Source: Helicobacteraceae bacterium
Lineage (GTDB): Bacteria; Campylobacterota; Campylobacteria; Campylobacterales; Sulfurimonadaceae
Direction: 5' to 3'
Assembly: GCA_027061425.1 (NCBI GenBank)
Contig: JALSUN010000042.1
Span: 1-43,071, forward strand
DNA: 43,071 bases
Shown: positions 1-7,896 of the stretch, piece by piece
Position numbering within the stretch: position 1 is the first letter of the stretch
Layout of the letters: every line of letters begins with the position of its first letter
Notes under the pieces: generated by a model
What the model saw: only the letters and a program-made list of their open reading frames with translations
Told to the model about the DNA's origin: nothing
Databases searched by the model: none
Made by a program: the position numbers and the translations under genes

Positions 1-442
1 ACCCGACCCAAAAGTCAACAATTCTAGCTTGCTTGGTATAGACTCTAACAACAATGATGTAAGAGATGATGTTGAGATCTGGATTTATAAGACCTATAAA
101 GACAAACATCCTATTTATATTGATATCGCTATGCAAGATGCACGAGCGAATAAGCTTATATTAGAGCATCCAGAAAAGGCTTTGGAAATACATGATGAAG
201 TCGATAAGGCTACAGATTGTCAAGCTTATTACAAGTATAGTGCCAAATACTATAATGAACCTATTTTAATCCAAGAAAATGCAGTTGATGAGTATTTTAG
301 AAGTAAAATATATTTTAATACTAAAGAGCGTATGAATGCTTACCTACAATATGATACTTTATTAAGTGGTGGTGTTTATACACTGCTTAAAGACAAGGAA
401 AGAAAAGCAGCGTGTGATTTTGATACAAGTAAGTATGAGTAA
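1..442 (+). CDS. C-terminal part of an exported or surface protein with a calcium-loop-like motif (partial)
   Basis: The frame is open to the left edge of the window (first full codon at base 2), so the gene begins upstream and only about 146 residues are visible. Near the visible start is GIDSNNNDVRDDVE, an Asp/Asn-rich loop of the kind seen in thrombospondin-type-3 or EF-hand-like calcium sites of bacterial surface proteins; usually the pattern is DxNxNGxRDDVE, and here G is replaced by D. The rest is helical and charged with no domain I recognise. The stop lies five bases before the next gene, a secreted hydrolase-like protein, so the two are probably co-transcribed. The exact function is unknown. 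TTG at 29 would be a possible internal start, but the motif context argues for a longer protein. Confidence 0.6.
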   Translation, partial: PDPKVNNSSLLGIDSNNNDVRDDVEIWIYKTYKDKHPIYIDIAMQDARANKLILEHPEKALEIHDEVDKATDCQAYYKYSAKYYNEPILIQENAVDEYFRSKIYFNTKERMNAYLQYDTLLSGGVYTLLKDKERKAACDFDTSKYE

Positions 443-447
443 GAGTC

Positions 448-1002
448 ATGAAAAAGATATTGATACTCCTTATTTTATTATCCAGTGTAGTTCTTTTGGC
501 TGCTGAAAATCGTAAAGTTGATGTCTATTTTGCAAATGGGATTTTAACAAAACAACGAATAGCAAAAGATAATGCATATCTTCTTGAAGGTGCAATAAAA
601 AATAAACTAGTATCAACCTACAACAAACAAATAGGCAAAGTAGCTTACTCCTACAACAACACCCATGGTATGGGCTTCGATGTTATCGAATCCCTTGACC
701 AAAAACTCAATGTCGTTAAATGGAAAGATTGGCTTGCAGGTTTGGTGGGTTATGTCACCTCCCATGCTTCGGATTTAAAAGAGCAGATCGATGCCTATAA
801 AGCCAGTATCGACAATGGACATGGTGTCTTGGTTGTAGCACATTCTCAAGGTAACCTTTTTACAAAAGAAGCTTATGATGCTCTGGATCCATGTATGCAA
901 AAACAGTTTGAAGCTGTCAGCATTGCTTCGCCGATGCATGCTGATATAAAAGAAGCGAGACTATCTATCACAGATGACATAACACATCACGCTTCCATGT
1001 AA
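448..1002 (+). CDS. secreted alpha/beta-hydrolase (lipase-like) protein, probably truncated
   Basis: The protein begins with a clear signal peptide (MKKILILLILLSSVVLLAA), so it is probably periplasmic or secreted. The motif VVAHSQGNLF at about residues 129-138 is the nucleophile elbow of alpha/beta hydrolases (GxSxG variant with Ala first, Ser nucleophile). SIASPMHADIKEARLSI after it matches the strand and loop that normally lead to the catalytic acid. The protein stops at 184 residues, before the expected acid and His. Peptide-like fragments continue downstream in shifted frames (see 1003-1365), so the gene looks cut short by frameshift. Its start follows the preceding gene by five bases, suggesting an operon. 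Whether the short product folds or works is doubtful. Confidence 0.6.
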   Translation: MKKILILLILLSSVVLLAAENRKVDVYFANGILTKQRIAKDNAYLLEGAIKNKLVSTYNKQIGKVAYSYNNTHGMGFDVIESLDQKLNVVKWKDWLAGLVGYVTSHASDLKEQIDAYKASIDNGHGVLVVAHSQGNLFTKEAYDALDPCMQKQFEAVSIASPMHADIKEARLSITDDITHHASM

Positions 1003-1365
1003 AATTCATCGGCTCACTGATTTGACAGTATAAACGAAAATGGTCACACATATTTATAAGAGTACAGATGTTAGAAATTTTCTCTGAAAATGGATAAAGC
1101 TTATGTTGATATACTCTCTAGTGTTCTTAAAAGTTCTGGTATAGTGTGAGTGTATATGTAGTAATGCTATAGAGGTCTCTCTAAGTAAGCTCAAAAATTT
1201 TGAAGAAGAGGGCGTATATTTTATACCTATAAGGTCTATTTTACAACCACAACAGATGTGAAGGTGGTGACTGATAAAGCTTTATTGAAAAGTGTAACCA
1301 AACAAAGCCTTCCTACTAAAATATCTCAACTGATACCACTGCTTGCAAAAGCAGCATTTAAATAG
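1003..1365 (+). pseudogene. decayed remnant of the hydrolase 3' end and of a second coding segment
   Basis: This stretch has no open frame of useful length, but translated pieces look like protein when the frame is allowed to change. After the hydrolase stop one can read KFIGSL, then NENGHTYL, YKSTDVRNF and KAYVDILSSVLKSSG in successive frames; a His within NGHT is where a lipase catalytic His would be expected. From 1160 a second piece reads SNAIEVSLSKLKNFEEEGVY, then after one shift KVYFTTTTDVKVVTDKALL and KISQLIPLLAKAAFK, ending at a TAG at 1363-1365. I infer an older, longer gene or genes that lost frame several times. Sequencing error could explain one shift, but not this many. Confidence 0.45.
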
Positions 1366-1840
1366 TTTACACCTAAACTTTATTATAAATTTTTGAAATT
1401 TAGAATAAAATTCTTCTTCCAACAATATAATTTCCAAATTTTTTTATTTTCCTCTATTCGCGCTGTACACGTCTAACTTGAGTGATTTCTCTCTATATTT
1501 ACATACAAATTTGAAAAGTTTTCACAGTTCGAACACACTTTAATGTTAATCTTCGCTCACTTATTACTAGCGACAACTATGAGTAATTTAGACACAAGTG
1601 TTATAAGTCTGAAAGAAAGACTGTTTTTGGACTTTATATGTTGGGTTTAGTAGCTAAAACTTATATGTTTGTACTTACCTGCTATCTCTTAAAAGGTAAG
1701 TGTGCTCTATGTGATGCAAAGATATTTTATAGCAATAAAAATGAGTGTAATAAGTATAAAAAATAGAGAGCTGAGACTTACACTGTTTCAAGTCATGATG
1801 CAGGGTAAAGAATTTAATCTAGAAGAGAGTGGAGCGGTAT
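1366..1840. other. AT-rich tract without a recognisable gene
   Basis: About 475 bases between the decayed tract and the WYL regulator. The only open stretch with any protein character is a 42-codon frame at 1638-1766 (MLGLVAKTYMF start, KCALCDAK near the middle, lysine-rich end), which lacks a good ribosome site and is not supported. No strong terminator or tRNA is visible. The promoter for the WYL regulator must lie here, but no convincing -10/-35 pair stands out. Confidence 0.4.
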
Positions 1841-2767
1841 ATGGAAAAGTCATACGACAAGACACTTTCAAGATTGATCATGATCTTGCACAAGCTTGAT
1901 CAAAATGAACGACCAACACAACAAGAGTTGGCTGATGAATTTAATGTCAGTCTTCGCACCATCCAGCGTGACATCAACCGTCTACACTACTTCTCTATAG
2001 AGAAAAACAGTGATGGTACCTTGCAGTTTGTCAAAGGCTTTTCACTGAAAAGAACCAGTTTTGAAGAGGATGAAATGATGTTGATGTATCTCTCACTCTC
2101 TATGGTGACCGATGTTAATTCCGAGTTCAACAAGTCTGCCAACAGTTTGATCTCTAAACTCCTGCTGCCCAATGTCTCTTCTCCCTATTTGGTCAAGCAA
2201 GATCCGTTTGAACCTATAGATATGGATTCAAAATTGATGAATGAGATAGAGAATGCGATAGAACAACAGCGTATCTCTACGCTAAAGTTAAAGAGAGATG
2301 TGGTTGAAGTTGAGCCCTATAAGGTAGTCAGTTTTGATGAGATCTGGTATCTTTTTGCTAAAGAGGTAAAGAGTCAAAAGGTGAAGACCTATTTCATCAG
2401 TGATATCAAGGCTATTGAGACTTCACAGAGAGTCTACAAACTAGAACACAATATTGATGAAACATTAGAAAACATACATGCTGCGTGTTTTGAAGATGGC
2501 GTGGCATACGATGTGACCATAAAGGTGCTTGAACCCATAGCCCATTACTTTAAACGTAAAAAGCATCTGGCCTCTCAAGAGATTTTAGAAGAGAGAGAAG
2601 ATGGTTCTTTGATCATTCGCTTTGTGGTGAGTCATGATGAAGAGGTTGATAATATCATTAAATCCTGGTTGCCTCATATAGAAGTCTTGACGCCTGAACG
2701 CTTTCGCAAGCAGATTCTTGAAGAGCTTGAGGAGTATGTCACACTGTTGAAGTCGTCGGTTGAGTAA
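1841..2767 (+). CDS. WYL-domain transcriptional regulator with N-terminal winged HTH
   Basis: A DNA-binding regulator of the WYL family. Residues ~8-55 form a DeoR/HTH_11-type winged helix (RPTQQELADEFNVSLRTIQR gives the recognition helix). Residues ~135-200 form the WYL domain, with the W-Y-L signature visible in DEIWYLFAKE, followed by a WCX-like C-terminal domain (PIAHYFKRKK ... IIKSWLPHIEVL). WYL domains bind ligands, often nucleotides or nucleic acid, and these regulators frequently sit beside defence or stress loci. I chose ATG 1841 because GGAG lies six bases upstream; an in-frame GTG at 1829 has a poorer site. The next gene, 141 bases downstream in the same direction, starts the exported-protein run, so this is the most likely local regulator. 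That link is inference. Confidence 0.88.
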   Translation: MEKSYDKTLSRLIMILHKLDQNERPTQQELADEFNVSLRTIQRDINRLHYFSIEKNSDGTLQFVKGFSLKRTSFEEDEMMLMYLSLSMVTDVNSEFNKSANSLISKLLLPNVSSPYLVKQDPFEPIDMDSKLMNEIENAIEQQRISTLKLKRDVVEVEPYKVVSFDEIWYLFAKEVKSQKVKTYFISDIKAIETSQRVYKLEHNIDETLENIHAACFEDGVAYDVTIKVLEPIAHYFKRKKHLASQEILEEREDGSLIIRFVVSHDEEVDNIIKSWLPHIEVLTPERFRKQILEELEEYVTLLKSSVE

Positions 2768-2817
2768 AATGGTTAATGTGTATGTAAAAAGTTGATATCT
2801 TAAAGTTACTTTAGGAA

Positions 2818-2868
2818 TTGATTTCAGTTTAATAAGTTATATTACGCCGCGACACCACGCTGTCGTGG
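2818..2868 (+). promoter_or_regulatory. candidate promoter and overlapping inverted repeats ahead of the exported-protein operon
   Basis: TATATT at 2838-2843 is a plausible -10 box; TTGATT at 2818-2823 is close to a -35 but only 14 bases away, so the match is imperfect. Just downstream are two mutually exclusive short stems: CGACA (2850-2854) with TGTCG (2861-2865), and CCACG (2855-2859) with CGTGG (2864-2868). They could form an operator for the upstream WYL regulator or a switchable leader hairpin. A strong AAGGAGG ribosome site follows before the 2909 start. Confidence 0.35.
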
Positions 2869-2908
2869 AGAGTATATATAATGACATCAGAAAGATTAAG
2901 GAGGAAAG

Positions 2909-3451
2909 ATGAAAGTGCTACTGTTTATGTTGGTCTTGTTGAGTTCAGTATGGGCTGACAAAGTAGTGACCAAAACAGCATTTATAAATGCATCCGATGC
3001 AAAAGGTAAGAGTTTAGTGCAGGTGCGTGAGACACTTTTGATAAGAGCAAAACGTGCAGCGGCTTCAGAGATCTTTGGTGATTATATTAACTCGTCAACG
3101 GTTATAGAGAGTGGTAAGCTTATCTCAGATGAGATCAACTCTATTGTTAACGGGGTTATTCATATTAAGGGTGATCCTCAGTATAGCAATGGAAAGAACT
3201 TTGGTGATATGCAAGTACGTGCAACAATGTATGCAACAGATCGTGAGATGGTTCAGGCCAAAAAACGTTTAGAAAAGATTGTTGCACAACAAAGAGCCGC
3301 AAAGCGTCAAGCGCATAAAGCGGCCCCTGTTGTAACACCAAAGGCTAAAAAACGTGTGAACTGTAGTGACAATCTGCCTAGTGACCCTGTCAAAAGACAG
3401 CAAGCCGTGGCAGAGTGTGAGATGAATAAATTCGATGCAGATTTCGAATAA
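2909..3451 (+). CDS. exported LPP20-like protein with basic C-terminal tail
   Basis: First gene of the exported-protein run. Signal peptide MKVLLFMLVLLSSVWA is followed by one module of about 100 residues: a helix rich in A/R (LLIRAKRAAASEIFGDYI), a T/I/G turn segment, then VNGVIHIKGDPQY and a strand-like end (MQVRATMYAT). The same order, including VNGVI, appears in the protein at 5773, so the two are paralogues. The pattern resembles LPP20/FlgP/FlgT-N folds (helix packed on a sheet), based on pattern only. The C-terminal ~60 residues are Lys/Arg-rich, then end with two Cys (NCSDNLP, AECEMNK) that may pair. The ribosome site AAGGAGG is excellent. There is no lipobox, so the product is probably soluble in the periplasm. 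Confidence 0.7.
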   Translation: MKVLLFMLVLLSSVWADKVVTKTAFINASDAKGKSLVQVRETLLIRAKRAAASEIFGDYINSSTVIESGKLISDEINSIVNGVIHIKGDPQYSNGKNFGDMQVRATMYATDREMVQAKKRLEKIVAQQRAAKRQAHKAAPVVTPKAKKRVNCSDNLPSDPVKRQQAVAECEMNKFDADFE

Positions 3452-3476
3452 TTTAAACCAAAAAAAAAGGAAAAAC

Positions 3477-4067
3477 ATGACAATGATTAAAAAAGGGATG
3501 CTTATTTCACTAAGCGCAATGGTAGTACTAGGAGTTACAGGATGTGGTGGAGACACTCCAAAACCAGCAGAAGAAGAGGGCGATTTTAGATGTCACAAAG
3601 AGGGCGTTTTAGCTCCTGAATGGGCATGTACACCTGACGTAGCAGGCGCATTTGCAGATGTAGGTTCAGCACCACTTTCAGCAGCAGGTGAAGGTTTCTC
3701 TCGTCGTGAAGCATTAGCAAACGCACGCTCTAACTTGGCACAACAAGTAGAGTCTAAAGTCAAAGACAAAGTAGAGACTTTTGTTAGAGGTACAGGTATT
3801 GGTAGTGGCGAGAGTGTTGACAAGGTAACCACTCAGGTCTCTAAGCAGGTTGCACAAGTGACACTTAAAGGCTCTAAGCAGGTTAAATACTGGCAAAATC
3901 CTAAAACTAACACGATCTATGTAGAAGTTGCAGTTCCTGAGTCTTCTATCAACGAAGAGGCAAAAGCAGCAGTGAAGACAAGCCTCAAAAATGATGATGC
4001 TATGTGGCAGCAGTTCCAGTCTAAAAATGCTCTTGAGTCATTAGACAAAGAGTTCCCAACTGACTAA
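3477..4067 (+). CDS. LPP20-family lipoprotein
   Basis: An outer-membrane-type lipoprotein: the signal peptide ends in LGVTGC, a good lipobox with Cys at about residue 22 from the chosen start. Residues ~75-160 match the LPP20 pattern: GEGFSRREALANARSNLAQQ (ordered helix with the ARxNLA motif), a linker, then a strand ending NTIYVEVAVPES. LPP20 family members include H. pylori Lpp20 and FlgP, which build ring-like envelope structures. I chose ATG 3477 (AAGGA just upstream) over an in-frame ATG at 3435, which would put residues ahead of the signal peptide. The stop overlaps the next start by one base (TAATG), implying translational coupling. Confidence 0.85.
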   Translation: MTMIKKGMLISLSAMVVLGVTGCGGDTPKPAEEEGDFRCHKEGVLAPEWACTPDVAGAFADVGSAPLSAAGEGFSRREALANARSNLAQQVESKVKDKVETFVRGTGIGSGESVDKVTTQVSKQVAQVTLKGSKQVKYWQNPKTNTIYVEVAVPESSINEEAKAAVKTSLKNDDAMWQQFQSKNALESLDKEFPTD

Positions 4068-4471
4068 TGGTAACTAAGAGCTTATTAGCACTTTTAGTGT
4101 CATTGATGTTCTTAGCCTGTAGTGCTACAGAGCCGAGTGTTGCAGCAGGTGAAAAACCCTCTTGGATCTTTGATCCAAATCAGGGTGGTGTTGTGGGTGC
4201 TGTAGGACAGTGTGGTGTGCACTATAAAGGTAAAGCGATGCAACGCAGACTTGCTACAAGTCGTGCTATAGAAGAGCTTGCTATGCAAGGTGACATCACC
4301 GTTGACTCTGAGATGTCTGTTTCAACAGAAGTCTCGGGCCAACATGTGAAAAACAGAAGTAAAAGTAAAACATTTGTGAGTGCAAAAGGGGTGCCTGTGC
4401 ACGCTTATATCGAAGAGATGTATTTTGACAAAAAGAGTGAAACACTCTATGTATGGATGATTAGAGACTAG
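4067..4471 (+). CDS. small LPP20-like putative lipoprotein
   Basis: A 134-residue exported protein. The leader ends FLACSA, a weak lipobox (Cys 18), so lipidation is likely but not certain. PSWIFDPNQGGVVGAVGQCG is followed by the helix KAMQRRLATSRAIEELAMQG, a T/S-rich segment and a closing strand KSETLYVWMIRD. The arrangement (PxW...GAVG..., helix, final aromatic strand) is that of LPP20-family lipoproteins. It is coupled to the preceding lipoprotein gene through TAATG. The two are probably partners, one long and one short, in the same envelope structure. The precise role is unknown. Confidence 0.75.
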   Translation: MVTKSLLALLVSLMFLACSATEPSVAAGEKPSWIFDPNQGGVVGAVGQCGVHYKGKAMQRRLATSRAIEELAMQGDITVDSEMSVSTEVSGQHVKNRSKSKTFVSAKGVPVHAYIEEMYFDKKSETLYVWMIRD

Positions 4472-4501
4472 CTTAGGCTAGGCTCTATTATGATCTGTTT
4501 T

Positions 4502-4528
4502 CTGCTTTTAGCAAAGCGCTAAAAGTAG
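4502..4528 (+). other. intercistronic hairpin
   Basis: CTGCTTTTAGC (4502-4512) and GCTAAAAGTAG (4518-4528) form an 11-bp stem with one G-T pair and an AAAGC loop, in the 100-base gap between the small lipoprotein gene and the lytic transglycosylase. There is no T-tract after it, so it is more likely an mRNA processing or stability element, or a partial attenuator, than a full terminator. Confidence 0.45.
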
Positions 4529-4571
4529 ATAAGAGATAATAAAGTCTCTGAAAATGAAAGAGGTATTAAAA

Positions 4572-5771
4572 ATGAAAAAGAAGATAGTCATAGCGGCATT
4601 TTTAGGTTTGAGTCTGTCCAACCTTCATGCCGGTGCATTTGAAGATTATGCCAAGCAGCAAAACAGTGGTATAGAAAAAGAGAAAGCATCTTTTGAAGCG
4701 CATAAAGCCTCTGAGTTGGCCGCATATAAAAAGTATCAAGAAGACATTAACAAGGCTTATAGTGACTATAAAAAAGAGGTCTCTAAGTATTGGCAAGACC
4801 CAAAAATGTCTACGAAAAAAGAGTGGGTCAGTTATGCAAAAGATAAAAAAACGAGAACTGCAGTAGATTTTGAGGCAGAGACGATCACCATAGAGACTTT
4901 GGCTAAAAGTCCTAAAGATGCGGCATCAAAACTACAAGTCTCTTTGGCTAAAGTCGTCACTGAGACAGTCGGTCAGGCTGAAAAGTCTGATGCTCTCATT
5001 CAAAAAATTGCCAAGATTGATGCTAAGAGCGACGCTGTAAAACCTAAAAAAGAGAACAACGACCCTTTACTCTCTTCTACCATATTTGCGAAAGTACCCT
5101 CTCTAGCGTCTATAAAGAAATATGTTAATGAGAAGATCAATAAAAAAACAGTAAAAAAGAAAAGTTCTAAAGTTAAAAACATAAAGGTCTACAGTGTTAC
5201 GGTAAAGTTACCAAAAAACAGTATGCAAAAACGCTCAAAAGTCTATTTACCTGAAGTGAAGAAAAATGCAGAACGTTGGGAACTTCCTATGGCGCTTATC
5301 TTTGCCATCATGCATACTGAAAGTAACTTCAACCCTATGGCCAAGTCCCATGTCCCTGCTTATGGTCTCATGCAACTGGTACCTTGGAGTGGGGCTCAAG
5401 ACAGTTATAACTTTGTCTATAAAGTGAAGAAAAAACCTTCTGCTACATACCTATACAATGCAGAAAACAACATGGAACTGGGCTCTGCCTATCTTCACCT
5501 GCAGTACTACAAGTATATGAAGAAGATTAAAAATCCTACAAGTCGTCTCTACTGTACGATTGCTGCCTATAATACTGGGGCTGGTAATGTGGCTTATGCT
5601 TGGTTAGGTAACTATAACATCTACAAGGCTGCTGCAAAGATCAATGAGATGAGCTCTGATGAGGTCTATCACCATCTTATCGCAAACCTAAAGTATGATG
5701 AGGCCCGTAACTACTTGAAAAAAGTGAACAAAAAGATGGACCAATATCACAAACTCTATGGAGATATCTAA
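4572..5771 (+). CDS. MltC-like lytic transglycosylase
   Basis: A murein hydrolase that would cleave glycan strands in the periplasm. Signal peptide residues 1-20 (MKKKIVIAAF...LHA). Residues ~22-110 resemble the MltC N-terminal domain (DUF3393: FEDYAKQQN, repeated charged helix, YWQDPKMSTKKEWVSY, AVDFEAETITIETLA). Residues ~225-380 are the SLT domain: AIMHTESNFNP with catalytic Glu250, AYGLMQLVPWSG and AAYNTGAGNVAYAW. E. coli MltC is a lipoprotein; here the leader ends in A-G with no Cys, so this one should be soluble. Start 4572 was chosen over ATG 4554 because AGAGG sits eight bases upstream and gives a clean leader. Its place inside the run suggests local wall opening for a wall-crossing assembly. 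Confidence 0.9.
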   Translation: MKKKIVIAAFLGLSLSNLHAGAFEDYAKQQNSGIEKEKASFEAHKASELAAYKKYQEDINKAYSDYKKEVSKYWQDPKMSTKKEWVSYAKDKKTRTAVDFEAETITIETLAKSPKDAASKLQVSLAKVVTETVGQAEKSDALIQKIAKIDAKSDAVKPKKENNDPLLSSTIFAKVPSLASIKKYVNEKINKKTVKKKSSKVKNIKVYSVTVKLPKNSMQKRSKVYLPEVKKNAERWELPMALIFAIMHTESNFNPMAKSHVPAYGLMQLVPWSGAQDSYNFVYKVKKKPSATYLYNAENNMELGSAYLHLQYYKYMKKIKNPTSRLYCTIAAYNTGAGNVAYAWLGNYNIYKAAAKINEMSSDEVYHHLIANLKYDEARNYLKKVNKKMDQYHKLYGDI

Positions 5772-5772
5772 G

Positions 5773-6708
5773 ATGAAACTGCACCAAGTATTATTTTTAA
5801 CAGTGGGATTAAGTGCCTCTCTATTTGCCAGAGATGCGATAGATGTCAGTGGTCCTTGTATGATCAACTGGACGCAAGGACTCATCGGTTGTGAAGGTGA
5901 GTCTGCAAGAGGACAAGAGAGTTTTGCAGCTAAGCGTGTTGCTGTTGTTGTTGCACAGCGCAACCTTCTTGAGGTGATCAAAGGGGTACGTATAGACTCC
6001 CAGACCACGATCCAAGATGGACTTGTAGGCAGTGATGTTATTAAAAGTCGTGTTAACGGTGTGATACGTGGGGCGCAAGTCTTAAATAACACCTATGATG
6101 AATCAAAAGGTTCAGCGAAGGCACGTGTACAGTTACGTATGGGTCAAGATCTTCTCAAAGCACTCTTGAGTGATCCGACGAAGTTGAGTTGGAATGAGAA
6201 AATTGATGCATTATGGAACAGTTTCTCCATTATTCCTTCTGCTATGGCCAGCAGTTACGCTTATGGAGAGAAGAAGACTTTAGAAAAACTGTTAGCCGAT
6301 ATGAAAGTCTCAAAGAACCGTGCGGGTGCTGCGCAGATAGAGAGCATACTTCAAGGTATGGATACCAAGTTTACAGGAATGTTGATAGATGTCAGTCATG
6401 TTAATGGCTTTGAAAAAGCGTTAATCGTACGTTTGGTTGATAAAAATGGTAAAGAGTTATACCCCTCAGGTAAACTCAGTAAACGTATGTTACAAAAACG
6501 TAATACTTCTGTAGGCTATGTCTTTGGTCACGGAGATGCCCTTCGAAACATCAGAGTTTTTAACAAGCCGTTAGAACTTGAAGTGTCTAAAGTGTACCGT
6601 CGCAAACATTCAAATATCGTGTTAAATGATGATCAGGTCGCAGCATTTAAAAAACTTGACCCTGAAATTTTTAAAAATGCGAAAATTGTACTTCTGTTAG
6701 GAAAATAG
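5773..6708 (+). CDS. exported LPP20-like protein, paralogue of the 2909 product
   Basis: About 311 residues with signal peptide MKLHQVLFLTVGLSASLFA. The N-terminal half carries the LPP20-like module: AAKRVAVVVAQRNLLEVIKG helix, VRIDSQTTIQDG, VNGVIRGAQVLNN and a closing strand KARVQLRMGQDL. VNGVI and its surroundings match the 2909 protein closely. The second half (after SDPTKLSWNEKID) has a second alpha/beta segment, with FTGMLIDVSHVNGFEKALIV and DKNGKELYPSGKLSKRML, resembling the central domain of proteins that follow LPP20/FlgT-N modules; this is a weak resemblance only. The start 5773 has GGAG nine bases upstream and directly follows the transglycosylase stop. It ends exactly where the next gene begins. 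Confidence 0.7.
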   Translation: MKLHQVLFLTVGLSASLFARDAIDVSGPCMINWTQGLIGCEGESARGQESFAAKRVAVVVAQRNLLEVIKGVRIDSQTTIQDGLVGSDVIKSRVNGVIRGAQVLNNTYDESKGSAKARVQLRMGQDLLKALLSDPTKLSWNEKIDALWNSFSIIPSAMASSYAYGEKKTLEKLLADMKVSKNRAGAAQIESILQGMDTKFTGMLIDVSHVNGFEKALIVRLVDKNGKELYPSGKLSKRMLQKRNTSVGYVFGHGDALRNIRVFNKPLELEVSKVYRRKHSNIVLNDDQVAAFKKLDPEIFKNAKIVLLLGK

Positions 6709-7896
6709 ATGCGTTTAATATTTTTACTTTTACTGCTCACCCGTTTATATGCAGATGCCTTCACTCCCTATTTAGAAAGTTCTGATAAAGCTGAAGTCTA
6801 TGCTCAAGAACTTTTAGATGCAGAAAAAAGTGAAGAAGCACTCGCATTTATAGAACAGGCGAGAGAGAAATACAGTAATAATGCCAAAATTATGGTGTTT
6901 GGTGGCGACGCTGCTGTAGGTATGGATGATCTTGATCTGGCCAAGCAGTATTATCAAGCAGCTATTAATCTTAGTAGTGAAGAGGAACTAGAGGCTATCA
7001 TTCAAGATCATATAGAAGGTGGCTACATTAAAGAAGCGTCTATTTTGTTGGATGATGCAAAAGGGGTATACCCTAAAAATGCGGTACTTTTAGTCTTTAG
7101 TGGTCGTACAGCTTATGAGATGGGTGATCTGACAAGCGCAAGAAACAACTATTTACTCGCACTAGAACTTGACCCAAACAACGAGATAGCTGCAGCAAAC
7201 ATCAATCAAATAGAGTCACAGGCGGAAGCGACTGAGAATAAAGTTGTCACGGGTGTCTTGCAGTATCTTGGTGATAAAGGTCTTGACTTTTTGATGATAT
7301 TTCTTGCCTTTTTAGGCGGAGAGTTGCTCGCGAAAAAGCAGGTGGTTTGTGAATCTAGAAACATTGTTAACACAGTGAACCGATACTTAAATAAAAAATA
7401 TGGCAAGACGTACACATCACAATATAAAGGATACGATAGACCATTTTGTCTGTTTGTTACTTTGTTGAATTTTATGACGGTGGCAGGTGCGATCATGGTA
7501 GTTTGGCTCTTTTTGACTATGACTACGGAGCTCTTCTCTTCTCTTTTATATATTGACTTGACGGTGATGACTGAAGATGATCTTTTGTCTTTTAGTGGAA
7601 TTTCATTTTTACTTATTTTACTTGCTGTGCTGTTCTCAAGTTTCTTAATGAGTTTTTTAAAAGGGTTTAGAGATGTGGATGAGCAGTTTTTCAATGCTGT
7701 TGAACTTTTACAAAACAGTGCACTTGAGGGACAGTTTACAGTGCTAAGAGAAGCCTGCTCTTTAATTACCACATCAAAATACGCTGAAGCTGAAACAGCC
7801 TGTGTGTTGGACCAATGTTACAGTGCTGAAGCGAAAGAGATTATTACTAAAGCGTTTGATGACTTGAACAAAAAAAAGGAAAAAGATGAAGCTTAG
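6709..7896 (+). CDS. TPR-repeat membrane protein
   Basis: 395 residues. A leader MRLIFLLLLLTRLYADA is followed by TPR-like helical repeats at ~25-170 (AEVYAQELLDAEKSEEALAF, AKQYYQAAINL, AYEMGDLTSARNNYLLALEL), which should lie in the periplasm and bind partner proteins. Three hydrophobic segments follow at ~190-207, ~247-270 and ~296-318, then a soluble helical tail with several Cys. Topology is a prediction. The start codon comes immediately after the preceding stop and the end overlaps the next gene by 11 bases, so expression is tightly coupled. I infer an inner-membrane anchor or scaffold for the other exported products of the run. Confidence 0.75.
   Translation: MRLIFLLLLLTRLYADAFTPYLESSDKAEVYAQELLDAEKSEEALAFIEQAREKYSNNAKIMVFGGDAAVGMDDLDLAKQYYQAAINLSSEEELEAIIQDHIEGGYIKEASILLDDAKGVYPKNAVLLVFSGRTAYEMGDLTSARNNYLLALELDPNNEIAAANINQIESQAEATENKVVTGVLQYLGDKGLDFLMIFLAFLGGELLAKKQVVCESRNIVNTVNRYLNKKYGKTYTSQYKGYDRPFCLFVTLLNFMTVAGAIMVVWLFLTMTTELFSSLLYIDLTVMTEDDLLSFSGISFLLILLAVLFSSFLMSFLKGFRDVDEQFFNAVELLQNSALEGQFTVLREACSLITTSKYAEAETACVLDQCYSAEAKEIITKAFDDLNKKKEKDEA

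Noticed and set aside
1638..1766. 42-codon frame with a CxxC pair (KCALCDAK)
   Set aside because: It sits in AT-rich decayed DNA, lacks a ribosome site and is short enough to occur by chance.
1702..1899. 65-codon plus-strand frame before and into the WYL regulator
   Set aside because: It overlaps the well-supported regulator start in another frame, has no ribosome site and no recognisable protein pattern.
7206..7772. 188-codon minus-strand frame inside the TPR membrane protein gene
   Set aside because: The plus-strand frame has TPR and membrane segments and fits the operon; the antisense frame has no start signal.
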